Assembly: GCA_037176705.1 (NCBI GenBank) | Contig: CM073885.1 | Coordinates: forward strand, 219,182,290-219,246,289 | Reading direction: 5' to 3' | DNA length: 64,000 bases | DNA from: Molossus alvarezi | Taxonomy: Eukaryota > Chordata > Mammalia > Chiroptera > Molossidae | Part shown: one piece after another, positions 38,110 through 49,605 of the stretch | How positions within the stretch are numbered: position 1 is the stretch's first letter | Layout: each line of letters starts with the position of its first letter | Made by a program: the position numbers and the translations under genes | Notes under the pieces: model-generated | Databases searched by the model: none | Told to the model about the DNA's origin: nothing | Seen by the model: only the letters and a program-made list of their open reading frames with translations

Positions 38110-40690
38110 TAAAAATATAAATAACCAATAAAATGATAACCTTCTAGATGAATCAAGAAAAAACACAGAGAAGATACAAATTACCAGTGTAGAAATGAAA
38201 AAGAGGCATCACCGTAGATACTATATATATTAAGAGGATAAAAATGATTTTAAAAACATATTTATTGCAATAAATTTGATAACTTAGAAAATATTAACAC
38301 ATTTCTTGACAGCCAAATTTTACAAAACCAAAATTGGCACAAGCCAAATGCCAGAATAGCCCTATATTATTTGAGAAAATGAATTAATGACTTAAAATCT
38401 TCCCCCACAAAAAAAATACCCTAGTTTTAGATGGATTCACTGCTAAATTTTATTCAATATCTGAGGATGACCAAATAGTTATCTTACAGAAAATTTCAGA
38501 AAATAGAGGGAGTAGTTCCCAAAATCATTTTGAGTCCAGCATTACCTTGATACCAAAAGTAAAAGCTATTACAAGAAAATTAAAGACCAGTATCTCTCCT
38601 GAACCTAGTTAGAAAAGTTCCTAATAAAATATTATCAAATCTAAATTGGCAATATATAAAAAGGAAAATGCATCATGAACAGTAGCATTTATCCCAGGAG
38701 TAGAAGGTTAGTCTAACATTTGAAAAACAATCAATGTAACTCACCATGTTAACAAACTAAAACAGAAAATCCATATGGTTCTCCAAATACGTAGATGCAA
38801 AAACAGCACTTGATAAAATGTAATACCTATTCATGAACAACAACAACAAAAAAACCTCTCCGAAAATTAGGAATAGAAAGAAATGTTCTCAACTTGGAAG
38901 ACTCAATATTGTTAAGGTACCAATTCTCTCTAAATTGAAATACAGTGTAGGGAAGATAGTCAATAATGTTGCAATAATCATGTATGGTGTCAACTAGGTA
39001 CGGAAAATATCAAGGGGAAACTTTGTCATATATGATTTTCTAACCAGTATGCTGTACATCTGAAACCGATGCAAAATAATAGTAAAAGTAATTTGTAATT
39101 GAAAAATAAAACAAAATTTAAAAAATAAATAAAATATAGATTCACTAAATATATTAATCAAAATCTCATTAGTCTTATGTAGAAGTTGACAAGCCGATTC
39201 AAAATTTTATATAGGAATACAAATGACCTAATACAGCCAGAACAAAAAAACAAAAACAAAAAAAACACAACTTTTTTTTTTTTTTTTTTAAGAATAAAGC
39301 TGAAGTGTTTACATTATCTGATTTCAAGACTTACCATAAATTACAGTCATTAGGACAGTTTGTTATTACTATAAGGATAGACAAATAGACCAGTGGAACA
39401 AAACAGAGAACTTAAAAACAGACCCACACTTAAACCGTTAATTAGTTTTTGACCAAGTTGCCAAACATGGGCATATAGACAATCTTTTCAACAATTGAGG
39501 CTGAGACAATTTGATATCTGTATAGAAAAAATATACTTTGATCTTTACACCATGCAAAACTTTAATTGAAATTAATCATAAACCTAAAAATAAAATGTAT
39601 ACCTTACAGGAGAAATGTAACATGAGAAAATATAGAAGAAAAAATTGCAACTTTGGGAAAGGAAAATATATCTTAGGACACAGAAGGCACTAACTATACA
39701 AGAAATACAAATATAATGGACTTTACAAAATTTATAAAAATCTGCTCTTTGAAAGACAAAACTAAGAAAATGAAAAGTCAGTCCACAACTGGAAGAAAAT
39801 ATTTGCAACACATATATTTGACAAAGGGCTTGAGACCAGATTATATACTCTTACAACTCAATAATAAAAAGACAAACAACCCAATATTTTTAAAGAGCAA
39901 AAGAATTGAATAGACACTTGGTTCTAATTACCAAAGGATATATAAGAATGGGTAATTAGCACACGAAAAGAAGCTCAACATCATGAGTCACCAGAGAAAT
40001 GCAAATTAAAAGCACAGTAAGAAACCACTACATACCTACTAGAAAAGCTAAAATTAAACGTTAAAAATTCAATAGTTCCTGAAGATATAAAGCAATTTCA
40101 ACTTTCAGACATTGCTATGGGAGTGTAAAATAGTACAACCATTTTGGAGACCTACTGTTTTTTTCTTATAAAAGTTGTCACTTACCATATAACCTAGCAG
40201 TTCCATTATTTATCGAAGGAAAATTAAAACAAATGTCCACCAAAAAAAGCTTGTATATGAATTAAAATTTTATTCATTCTAGCCCCATAAACTGGAAACA
40301 ACAGAAAGAGCCATGAGTAGGTGAGTAGATACATATTTGGTGTATACATAAATGAAGTGTGTTTCAGAAAAAAAAAAAAAATGACCTATTGATACATGCA
40401 GTAGCATGGCTGCATTTCAAAGACATTATTCTAAGCAAAGAAGCTAGACATAAAACACATGCATTACATTATGTAATCCATTCATATGAAATTCTACAGC
40501 AAGCAAAACTATAGTGACAGAATGCCAATCTATTGCTGCTTGGGGCTGAAGGCAGAAATTAGTACAAAATGCACAAGTAACCTTTTTGGGATGATAGAAA
40601 TATTCTGTATTTTAATTTCATCATGGTCTCATGGGTGTAAACGTTTCTCAAGCTCAGTGAACTATACAGTCAGTTCTAGTATAATGCATG
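38110..40690 (+). mobile_element. Old L1 ORF2 and 3'UTR remnant (continuation beyond L1-D)
   Basis: Degraded ORF2 words occur in order: ACCTTCTAGATGAATCAAG, ATTTATCCCAGGAGTAGAAG, GGAAGACTCAATATTGTTAA, AGACCAGTGGAACAAAACAG, and at about 40410 AAGACATTATTCTAAGCAAA. At about 38940-39130 a foreign L1-type 3' end (GTATGCTGTACATCTGAAAC) seems inserted. The start of this old element is probably the piece at about 32080-32124 left of L1-D. Confidence 0.7.
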
Positions 40691-41285
40691 TTTTGGAAAA
40701 TGCAAATTTGTTTTAATAGGATAGCAAAAATGTTTACTATAACTTTATTTTTGATTTTGTGTGATTTTGTCCACTGAAAACATTAGATGAACACAGAAAA
40801 CTATACCCAGTTGAAGCGAGCCATGTATAAATATACACTCTGCCAGCCTTTATGCTATTTTCATATATTTTACTTCAAACTGTTATAAACCCCACTATAG
40901 TGTTATTACACTTGCTTTTAAAGGTACTTGTTGAATAGAAATGAGAAAATGAGAAAAACGTCTTTTGTATTTTCCACATATTTCTAGCATTCTACATCAT
41001 TTGTACAGAACTGCTTTTGTGTCTGGTATTATTTTTCTTTCCCTAGGACTTTCTTTAACATTTCTTGTAATTCAAATCTTCTGGAAATAAACTCTCTGTG
41101 CTTTTGTAAAAAAAAGTCTTTATGATACTCTCATTATTGAAAGATATTGTCACTTAAAGTCCCAAGTTAACTTTTTTTTTAACATATTAAAAGTTATCAT
41201 TCCATTCCTTTCGGCTTGCATAATTTCTCACAAGAAATCAGTAAAAGTTCTTATCTTGTTACCCCTGATGTTTCTTTTTCCCCTG
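40691..41285. other. AT-rich unique DNA
   Basis: No gene or recognised repeat seen. Confidence 0.4.
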
Positions 41286-41289
41286 GCTG

Positions 41290-43288
41290 CTTTTTTTTTT
41301 AAATTTTTTATTAATTAATTTTTGTTACAGATGTTTCTCCTCCCCCCCCCTACTGATTCCCCCCTTCCCCTCCCTCCATGCCCTTTCCCCAGTTTGTTGT
41401 CCATGTCCACTGTTCATGCATACATGCATATAAGTTCTGTGGTTTATCTCTCCCCCACCACCCCCTCTTCCGGGGATTGTCACTTTGTACCCCACTTCCA
41501 CGTCTCTTGGACTACCCCATTCCTCAGACTGTTATGTTCATTATATTCCACAAATAACTGAGATCATATGAAACTTGTCTTTCTCTGTTTGCCTTGTTTC
41601 ACTTAGGATAATACTTTCCAGGTCCCTCCATGTCATCTCAAAGGATAAGAGATCTTTCTTTCTTACAGCTGCGTAGTACTCCATTGTGTACATGTACCAC
41701 TGCTTTTTTATCCATTCGTCTAGTGATGGACACTTGGGCTGTTTCCAGATCTTAGCTATTGTAAATAGTGCTGCTACAAACATGGGGGTACATATATTCT
41801 TTCTGATTGGTGTTTCAGGCTTCTTAGGGTATATTCCTAGAAGTGGGATCACTGGGTCAAATGGTAGTTTAATTTTTAATTTTTTGAGGTAACACCATAT
41901 TGTTTTCCATAGTGGCTGTACCAGTCTGCATTCCCACCAGCAGTGTACTAGAGTCCCCTTTTCTCCACACCCTCGCCAACACTTGTTGTTTGATGATTTG
42001 TTGATGGTGGCCATTCTGACAGGTGTGAGGTGATACCTCATTGTTGTTTTAATTTGCATCTCTCTGATAATTAGTGATGATGACCATTTCTTCATATGTC
42101 TCTTAGCCATTTGTATGTCCTGTTTGGAGAGGTGTCTATTTAGTTCCTCTGCCCATTTTTTAATTGGGTTCTTTGTCTTCCTTTTGTGGAGTTGTATGAG
42201 TACTCTACATATATTGGAAATTAACCCTTTATCTGATATATCACTGGCAATTATGCTCTCCCATACAGTGGGTTGCCTTTACATTTTGATGGTTGTATCT
42301 TTCACTGTGCAGAAGCTTTTGAGTTTGATGTAATCACGTGTTCATTTTCTCCTTTGTTTCTGTTGCCTTAAGTGATGTATCAGTGCAAATTCTGCTGCGT
42401 ATGATGTCTGAAATTTTGTTGCCTACATTTTCTTCTAGGATTTTTATTGATTCATGGGTCCCATTTAAGTCTTTTATTCATTTTGAGTTTATTCTTGTGT
42501 ATGGTGTAAGTTGGTGGTCTAGTTTCATTTTTTTGCATGTTGCAGAAAACTACAGGTCATTGAAAAAAGAAATAGAGGAAGATATAAAAAAGTGAAAGCA
42601 CATACCTTGTTTATGGATTGGAAGAATTAACATCATTAAAATGTCCATACTACCCAAAGCAATCTATAGATTCAATGCAATACCCATCAAAATACTAATG
42701 ACATACTTCACAGAAGTAGAACAAATGCTTCAAAAGTTCATATGGGCCCTGGCCAGTTTGGCTCAGCGGTTAGAGTGTCGACCTGCGGTCCAGAGAGACC
42801 TGGGTTCGGTTCCCGCTAAGGGCACGTACTTCGGTTGCAGTTTGTCCCCGGCCCTGGTTGGTCGTGCGGGTGGCAGCCACTCGATGTGTCCCTTCACGTC
42901 GATGTTTCTCACTCTCTCTCCCTTCCTCTCTCTCCCTCCCACTCTATCTGTACAAAAAAATGGAAAAGTATCCTCTGGTGAGGATAAAAAAAAAAAAAAA
43001 AGTTCATATGGAACCAAAAAAAAACCTCGAATAGCCACAGCAATCTTGAAAAAGAAGAACAAAGTTGGAAGGATCACATTACCAGATTTCAGCTTATACT
43101 ACAAAGCCACTGTAATCAAAACAGCCTGGCACTGCCACAAGAACAGGCATATAGACCAGTGGAACAGAACAGAGAACCCAGAAATGGACCCAAGGCAATA
43201 TGCTCAATTAATATTTGACAAAGGTGGCAGGAGCATACAGTGGAGTAAAGACGGCCTCTTTAACAAATGGTGTTGGGAGAACTATAAA
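41290..43288 (-). mobile_element. L1 with 5' inversion (twin-priming product, L1-E)
   Basis: 41290-42540 is the minus-strand L1 3' end: 3'UTR, then ORF2 C-terminus back to the word GCAAAAAAATGAAAC. At 42540/42541 the sequence switches to plus-strand ORF2, running from GCAGAAAACTACAGGTCATT to AATGGTGTTGGGAGAACTA at 43288. In L1 order the inverted piece ends almost exactly where the non-inverted piece begins, with only about ten bases lost, as expected for twin priming. A VES SINE lies in the inverted piece. No convincing TSD was found. Confidence 0.88.
42732..43011 (+). repeat. VES SINE with perfect 14-bp TSD
   Basis: Body 42746-42997, close to consensus. TSD AAAAGTTCATATGG at 42732-42745 and 42998-43011. 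Inserted in the inverted part of L1-E. Confidence 0.96.
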
Positions 43289-43342
43289 GCATTCTTTAAA
43301 ATACAGTAGTCACAGAATAATGCTCTAGGTAACGTTGAGTAA

Positions 43343-43617
43343 AAAAACTTAAATCGGCCCTGGCTGGTTTGGCTCAGTGGTTAGAGCGTCGGCCTTCGGT
43401 CCAGAGAGACCGGGTTAGGTTCCCACTAAGGGCACATACCTCCATTCCAGTTTGTCCCTGGCCCTGGTTGGGTTGTGCGGGTGGCTACCACTTGATGTGT
43501 CCCTTTCACATCTCTCTCTCCCTCCCTCCCTCTCTCCCTCCCACTTGACCTGAACAAAAAAATGAAAAAAAGTCCTCGGGTGAGGATAATAAATAAATAA
43601 AATGTAAAAACTTAAAT
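43343..43617 (+). repeat. VES SINE with 12-bp TSD
   Basis: Body 43355-43605. TSD AAAAACTTAAAT at 43343-43354 and 43606-43617. Confidence 0.94.
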
Positions 43618-43638
43618 TGCAAAATGATATATGTAGTA

Positions 43639-43978
43639 TAATACTACTTTTTTAATGTTCTTTTAATCTTTATTGTTGAAAGTATTACAGATGTTCCCCC
43701 GTTTTCTCTCCATTGACACCTCCCCCCACCGCCACCTTCACTACATTGTTGTCTGTGTCCATTGGTTATGCATATATGTGTATAAGTTGTTTGGTTTCTC
43801 TCTTCCTGGCCCCCGCCCCCTTCCCTCCGAGGTTTTTCTGTCTGTTCCTTACTTCCATGTCTCTGAATCTATTTTGTTTGACAACTTATTTTGTTCATTA
43901 TATTCCACAAATAAGTGAAATTATGTGATACTTGTCTTTTCTGATTGGTTTAGTTTGCTTAGCATAATACTATTTTTA
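43639..43978 (-). mobile_element. Short L1 3' end, minus strand
   Basis: Body about 43654-43963: 3'UTR plus the last ORF2 codons on the minus strand, with the pyrimidine-rich tract near 43690-43850. Diverged flanking words ATAATACTACTTTTTT (43639 on) and ATAATACTATTTTTAA (43964 on) look like its TSD. Confidence 0.85.
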
Positions 43979-44167
43979 AATATCAAAGCCTCCATATGCC
44001 AACATGCAATAGACTGTGTAGATCTAGGAACATAATTTGTACAAGTATAGAAGATCCGCATGAAGTTACAGGGAGGCTGGGGGATGGGTATCACATAAAT
44101 TTTGCTGTAATTGATCGTGGGGTTTTTTTTCATCCTTGCCCAAGGATATTTTTCCATTGATTTTTCT

Positions 44168-44381
44168 AAATTTTTTTCTTTATTGATTTTCTTTATAGAG
44201 AGGAAGAGAGAGGGTGAGAGAGATAGAAACATCAATGAGAGAGAACATCAATCAGCAGCCTCCTGCGTGATCCCCACTGGGAATTGGGCCCACAACCTGG
44301 GCATGTGCCCCAACTGGAATCAAACCAGTGACATCCTGGTGCATGGGCCAAAGCTCAACCATGGAGCCACACCTGCCCGGC
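44168..44381 (-). repeat. Inner VES-type SINE nested in the outer SINE
   Basis: Minus-strand copy of the variant with GGGCATGTGCCCCAACTGGA and head complement GAGCCACACCTGCCCGG. Flanking words TGATTTTTCT (44158-44167) and TGATTTTTTT (44382-44391) look like its TSD. Confidence 0.85.
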
Positions 44382-44398
44382 TGATTTTTTTTTAGACT

Positions 44399-44462
44399 GA
44401 AGGAAGGAAGGAAGGAAGGAAGGAAGGAAGGAAGGAAGGAAGGAAGGAAGGAAGGAAGGAAG
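44399..44462 (+). repeat. (GGAA)n microsatellite within the outer SINE
   Basis: About 15 GGAA units that replace the usual short purine-rich tract of the SINE. Confidence 0.96.
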
Positions 44463-44648
44463 AGAGAGAGAGAGAAATAGATATGAGACACATCAATTGG
44501 TTGCTTCCTGCATGACCCTGATCAAGCCAGGGATCAAACCTGCAACCAAAGTACCTGCCCTTGACCAGGAGTCAAACCCAAGACTCTTTGGTCTGCAGGC
44601 CGACGACCTCTAACCACTGAGCCTAACCAGCCAGGGTTTTAATTGATC

Positions 44649-45580
44649 TTTTACCATGGGAATGAATCTGTCCATAGGTATATGTTTAATAAAATGAAAT
44701 TGACATTTCTCCCCTCCAAAAAATAGGCAATGTTTCTTTTACATTTGAAGAATATGCGCTATGCAAAAATACTTTGAGTATCAAAGTAAATATTTTTAGT
44801 TTAAAGAAGTACAGTTATTGATTTCATAGACATCCTAGGACACATTGAATAAATATTTAAAGAATAAATGGGCCTTAGGGATTTGTGGAACCTCCTATCA
44901 TTGTTACTAATTCTTCCTAAATAATCATCAGAGGAAGTGACCTGGTGTAGTGGGCATTTATTGGTTTTGCAGGCCCAGCACCCAGTAGCCCCTTCCTTTG
45001 GTAAAGGTACTTCAATATTCCCCAACTGCGTGTACTTTAGGTGAAATTATCAATTCTGTCTTCTCCTGACCAAGGAGTGAGCATGTACACTGAAGTAGGC
45101 CAAACAGACTCTCTCCCCTTAGAATCTTGAGTGGAGTGACACAAGGTCAGAAAACAGAGCTGATTTGCTTGCCATGACAGTAGCTCTCTGGGGACACTGT
45201 CCATTGGTTCCTGCTATTTAGATTTCCTCGAGCTGAGCTGTTTCCTATTCTGTGAATCACCCCATATCCTTACAATACATTCCTTCTCTAGTTTAGTCAG
45301 TCATTTCCGTTGACTGTAACTGAAGAACACTAACTGATAGAGCTGCATGTAAATAAATACACAGTAAAACAGTCACTACTACTTTGCAAGAGTCCACAGC
45401 TTTGTGTTCAACTTTGCACCAGAATTTGCTTCTCTATCATCTATATTTGGTCCCAGTTCTAAATCTGGAGTTTCATAGTATAAATGTACTCAACCTTCCA
45501 AATGGTGCATATTTAAAAACCACTGTTATTTATCCCTAAATACTTTCTCAGCAAAATAACTCATGTTCTCAATGAAAACA
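44649..45580. other. Unique non-coding DNA
   Basis: No gene or recognised repeat seen. Confidence 0.4.
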
Positions 45581-45720
45581 TATATAACTACCACACACTC
45601 ACTAGAAAGCCTGTAATAAAGGACAGGCAATTCCAAGTGTTAAGGATGTGGAGAAACTGGGACCTTATGCATTGATGGGAAGAGTGTAAAATGATGCAGC
45701 CACTTCTGAAAGCAGCTTAT
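45581..45720 (+). mobile_element. Old L1 ORF2 fragment
   Basis: Contains ACTACCACACACTCACTAGA, AAGGATGTGGAGAAACTGGG and AATGATGCAGCCACTTCTG in the order of the L1 ORF2 Cys-rich C-terminal region. About 140 bp, with no 3' end. Confidence 0.65.
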
Positions 45721-45883
45721 ATATAGTTTGTGAATTTATATAATTTACTCAATATTTTTAAATGGACTACAAAGAACCACCTATTGTAATGTTATCCTAG
45801 GCAATAATGCCCATGAAATCATGGTCTTTATATGTTAGTTATATTTTCCTATACACATTAAAGACATACTTAACTATTAATTT

Positions 45884-46004
45884 AAAATGTGGTTCACCCT
45901 GGCCAGTTTGACTCAGTGGCTGGAGTGTCAGTCTGCAGACCAGAGAGTCCCAGGTTCGGTTCCTGCTAGAGGCACGTACCAAAAAAAAAAAAAATGTGGT
46001 TCAC
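45884..46004 (+). repeat. Head-only SINE insertion with perfect 14-bp TSD
   Basis: Body 45898-45990 contains only the tRNA-like SINE head (CCTGGCCAGTTTGACTCAGT through box B GGTTCGGTTCC to GGCACGTACC) followed directly by an A run. TSD AAAATGTGGTTCAC at 45884-45897 and 45991-46004. The CT-rich body and the normal 3' end are absent. Confidence 0.95.
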
Positions 46005-47724
46005 TTACTATTAAAATTAATTTCTTGTGCCACTAATGGAATACATATTGCCCCTTGGGAAACACTAGGTTATTTTATTTAACTTAAACATTTGTATAAA
46101 GTAGTTTTCATTAAAGCAGTTTCCAACTTAGAAAACAATAATATAAAGTTTATGTAGCACATGTTGAAATACAGAAAGAATTGGACCTTTCATTTAGCAA
46201 ATACTTGAAAAGCCTTTCAGTTGGCTTTTTTCAATTGAAAGTGACAATAGAGCTGGACGTGTGGGAAACCTCCAGGGCCAAGATGCCTTCTTTCCTACTG
46301 TACACCCAACGTAATCCAACCCTGTATTTGGGGGGAACAGAAGACCTCCATGTATGGAAAATAAAAAAACAAAGGAAGCATAAAAAGGTGTTGTTAATTG
46401 TGGGTTATTGTTTTCCTCCTTTGTGATCTTCTTTTCTCTACTTGCCAAACTTATTTAATATGCTTCTATTTTTTTTAATAAAGTACAGTAAAACTTTTAT
46501 TTTTTGATACCTTCAGATGAAAATTTAGTATTTAATCCATTATAATCATAGTTAAATTTCTCATTTCATTTCCAATTTTATATTTCGATTCAAAAATAAA
46601 AATTTTAATGAAAATACCAATTTTTCTTTTTTTAAGTAACGATATTTCATACATTTTGGGCTAATTGTACTACTATGTTCTTTAAGTTCCAAAAACACTA
46701 AAAATATTTTCCCCATTATTACATAACAAATAATATAATAATAATAATAAACACGAAATGCCCTCAATGGCCAGAGTAGAATACAAAAACAATAATTCTG
46801 AAAAATGGACTTGAAATTATAGTTTGATATTCTTAAAACTCTGTAGGTTAAGTAATATGATATAGGGGATTTCCCTTTAATTACTCCAGCAGGACTGAGG
46901 ACAAGCTGGGGCTGGTGGGTAGATGAAGGGATAGATGACTAGAACAGCAGCATAATGTTGATAACTGCTAAATCTTGGTGGTAACTAAATAGGTGTTATC
47001 GTATTTTTTAAATTTTTGAATATTCGATTCTATAATAAAGATTAAAACAGAAACAGATAAAACAATCCTTATTAAGTATTATTAGTGACACATAAAGCAA
47101 CCACTGTAACGTACCCAAAACAGAACAAAATTAACAAGAACAATTAATTCTCAAACAAAGCACTAAGTGGTCTATAAGTATTTTTGCTATTTGTATAGTG
47201 AAATGAAAAAACAATAATTTACCAGTAAGTGGGCTATTTTAGTTGTATGAAAGGTCATTATCGCCACCTACTGGACACTATGATTAACTACTTGCTATAA
47301 AAAGTCAAATACCTTCTCCTGTGCCTTTGGTCTTTAATAAAATAATGCTAATACCATTAAATTTATGCTTACGTGTGTGTTTATATTAGTAATGTTAATT
47401 AATAATGTTATATTACATCACTTCTAACAGCATGAAATGACATCTGCAAAAGTTTTATCAAAATTTTTGTTGGAAATTTCATCAGTAATCATCTTATGAT
47501 GTCCTTGTTTTATAGAAAACCCCAGATTTTAAACTGTTTTTCCACAGGGTTAGAACACAGAATTTAAACTATTTACACATAGGGATAAACCTGAAAGCTA
47601 GAAATTAGTCCTGGCTCTTAAATATAGTGCATTATCTTTTTCTTTTTTTTTTCACTTCACTCTTTAAAAATCTTTTTCCTATCACAACTTTTTTACCTTT
47701 CATAAGTTGGCTAATTGCATATAT
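46005..47724. other. AT-rich unique DNA
   Basis: No supported gene in about 1.7 kb. The 81-residue frame at 46181-46426 has no family resemblance and no splice or regulatory context. Confidence 0.45.
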
Positions 47725-47983
47725 CAGTGATTATCAACCCTGATATATCAGAATTATCTGTGGAATTTTTTAATAAAATGATGCTTGTACCAAAGCCAGA
47801 GATTTTTTTATCCAGCCACAGTTAGAAGAGTCGTTAGTCGATACCAGTGGTTCTCAAAGTATGGTCCCTGGACCAGCAGCAGCATCACCTGGGAACTCCT
47901 CGAATTGCAGGATGGAGCTCCGCAATTTGTGCTGGCAAGCCCTCCACATGATTTGGATGTGGGCTTAAGTTTGAGAATCACTA
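47725..47983 (-). repeat. MER20-like hAT-Charlie DNA transposon relic
   Basis: 47845-47983 starts CAGTGGTTCTCAAAGTATGG, contains GGACCAGCAGCAGCATCACC and closes TTTGAGAATCACTAG, the reverse complement of MER20. 47725-47815 (CAGTGATTATCAACCCTG, GAATTATCTGTGGAATTTTT) looks like half of a second related element. Confidence 0.85.
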
Positions 47984-49299
47984 GTATTTACTATCAAATT
48001 GGAAAGTTTTTACTCTTTTTAAATATAAGATTTAATTTACTTTTAAGAAGATAATAGTAATAATACCAAAAAAATCTAGCACAATTCTATTTCTCCAGAA
48101 GCATATCATTATAAACACTCAACATTAGTTCTAGTTAGCCAGGAGAAAAAAATGCTCTAATGGAAGGGTAGTTAATTATTTATTCATAGACCAGTTAATA
48201 AGACCCTGGAATGTTCTTGCCTAGAGCAAGTTTACCAACCATATTTCCTTGTTCGGATCAAAAGGCACTTTTCTAACACATACGACCTTTAGCCATATCA
48301 TACCTTTTAACCCAGGAATGTTACTTCTAGAAATAGAGGAAAATAATTATGCCGAAAGAGTTTCTCTAAAGTATTAAAAATAATAGAGGGGGAGGGGCAC
48401 CCAAGCAAGTCAAATGATCCCAAATTGGGCAATGACTCCATAGATTAAATCATCAATAGGATGAAATATTAAAGTGATGCTTTTCACATGAAATTTTAAA
48501 TAATATGGGGAAATGCTTACATGTTTGCACGTTGTCTGTCGACTGAAAGAGACAATGGAAAGCATCAAAATATTAATGCTAAGTTATCTATTTGTGGTAG
48601 AATTATGTGATTTTTAAAATATGAGTGGTTCTAAAATTGTCAAGATTTTCTTGTGATTAACAGAGTAAATATATATTGTTAATCACAAGAAAATCTAAAA
48701 ATATAAAGCTTCTACTGTGATTAGACTCTTCAAATAATGATTAATTAGTAAGCTTTCAAAAGATGGTAGCCTGACTCTTCATCCATAAAGAAAGTAGTTC
48801 TATCCAACTCATCAGATGTTCATTCAACAAACATTAACCAAACTTATTACTTCCTATTAAGCAGAGGAATTCAGGATCAAACAAGGTTAAGTATATGAAA
48901 ATACTACACACAGTGATTTGTACAATGCAAAGCACCATAAAAATATACAGTATTATTATAAAAACATAAATATTATAAATTGATTTCTAAGAGGGGAAAT
49001 AAAGATTTCCCACCTACATTTCAATGGCTTAGTCATTTTTTATATTCATATTATCACGAATGACATGCAGGATTTATTAGAATGAACATTTCCCAACATT
49101 TCCATGTTTTTCTTTAGAAAATAGTCATATCTGTGATGTAGCTCATGATCCTGCCACTCTCTCTCATGGGAACTGAGAATGTTCCTTTTCCCTCAGACGG
49201 TATCATTCTCAAGGGAAAGTTATTAAGCTAAAAATTGCTGCTATAATTACCAGCATGTAAAATCTGAATTCTAAGGAAGCAGATTTAATGGGATCTAAA
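47984..49299. other. AT-rich unique DNA downstream of MRPL1
   Basis: No gene seen. It contains a perfect 19-bp inverted repeat (separate entry). Confidence 0.5.
48643..48696. repeat. Perfect 19-bp inverted repeat (hairpin)
   Basis: Left arm AGATTTTCTTGTGATTAAC at 48643-48661 and right arm GTTAATCACAAGAAAATCT at 48678-48696 are exact reverse complements around a 16-nt AT-rich spacer. As RNA, an A-U and a G-U pair could extend the stem by two. It lies about 620 bp past the MRPL1 poly(A) signal. Confidence 0.95.
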
Positions 49300-49320
49300 G
49301 GTAAGTTATGACACAGAAAT

Positions 49321-49326
49321 TTTATT
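49321..49326 (-). promoter_or_regulatory. Candidate poly(A) signal of MRPL1
   Basis: AATAAA on the minus strand, about 160 nt after the MRPL1 stop codon. Cleavage would fall near 49300-49310. This is the first canonical hexamer after the stop, so it probably defines the 3' end. Confidence 0.65.
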
Positions 49327-49486
49327 TTCTTATTTTTGAAAATGTTGTAAGATTTTCCAGTGTTAAAATCCACTTCCAAGAATGATGATCAAGAAACAAC
49401 AAGACACCAAACGTAGAGATTATAGAGTTTTATATTTCCTCTCTTGCTTCTTCATCCACTAAAAATAACTTCACAATACAACACAT
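49327..49486 (-). other. MRPL1: MRPL1 3'UTR (probable)
   Basis: Sequence between the stop codon and the candidate poly(A) signal, free of SINE and L1 insertions. Extent is inferred from the signal only. Confidence 0.6.
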
Positions 49487-49605
49487 TCAGGCAGCTTCTC
49501 TGTTACTTTCTTTGGTTTCCTCTTCTTTAGGCAACAATGGCTCCATCTTTAGTAACAAACCCTCGCTTGTCGAACTACGAAGGAAAGCTCGTACCACAAA
49601 GGGTC
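49487..49605 (-). CDS. MRPL1: MRPL1 terminal coding exon (mitochondrial ribosomal protein uL1m C-terminus)
   Basis: Coding part of the last exon. The acceptor is a pyrimidine-rich tract ending TTTGTTTCCAG (49606 upward), and the exon begins at 49605. Its first two bases complete a Gly codon with the last base of the 82-nt exon, giving [18 protein letters not shown] across the junction. Thirty-eight further residues follow to a TGA at 49487-49489. The [15 protein letters not shown] stretch corresponds to the last beta strands of the L1 ribosomal protein fold (bacterial TYIKSVYLSSTMGPG region). The end, [14 protein letters not shown], is a charged mitochondrial-type extension and looks variable. 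The product belongs to the L1 stalk of the mitoribosome near the tRNA exit site. Codons are intact, so this is a functional exon, not a retrocopy, because the intron is present. Human MRPL1 has nearly the same sequence (from memory). Confidence 0.93.

Larger units (their letters stand above)
44108..44648 (-). repeat. VES SINE (outer, minus) interrupted by another SINE
   Basis: Outer SINE tail at 44117-44167 (CATCCTTGCCCAAGGATATT) and body at 44392-44639, whose head complement GCCTAACCAGCCAGGG is at the right. The 9-bp TSD TAATTGATC at 44108-44116 and 44640-44648 brackets everything. A GGAA expansion lies in the purine-rich part, and an inner SINE splits the tail side. Confidence 0.85.

Noticed and set aside
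46181..46426. 81-residue plus-strand open frame in unique DNA
   Set aside because: No homology that I recognise, no splice or promoter context.
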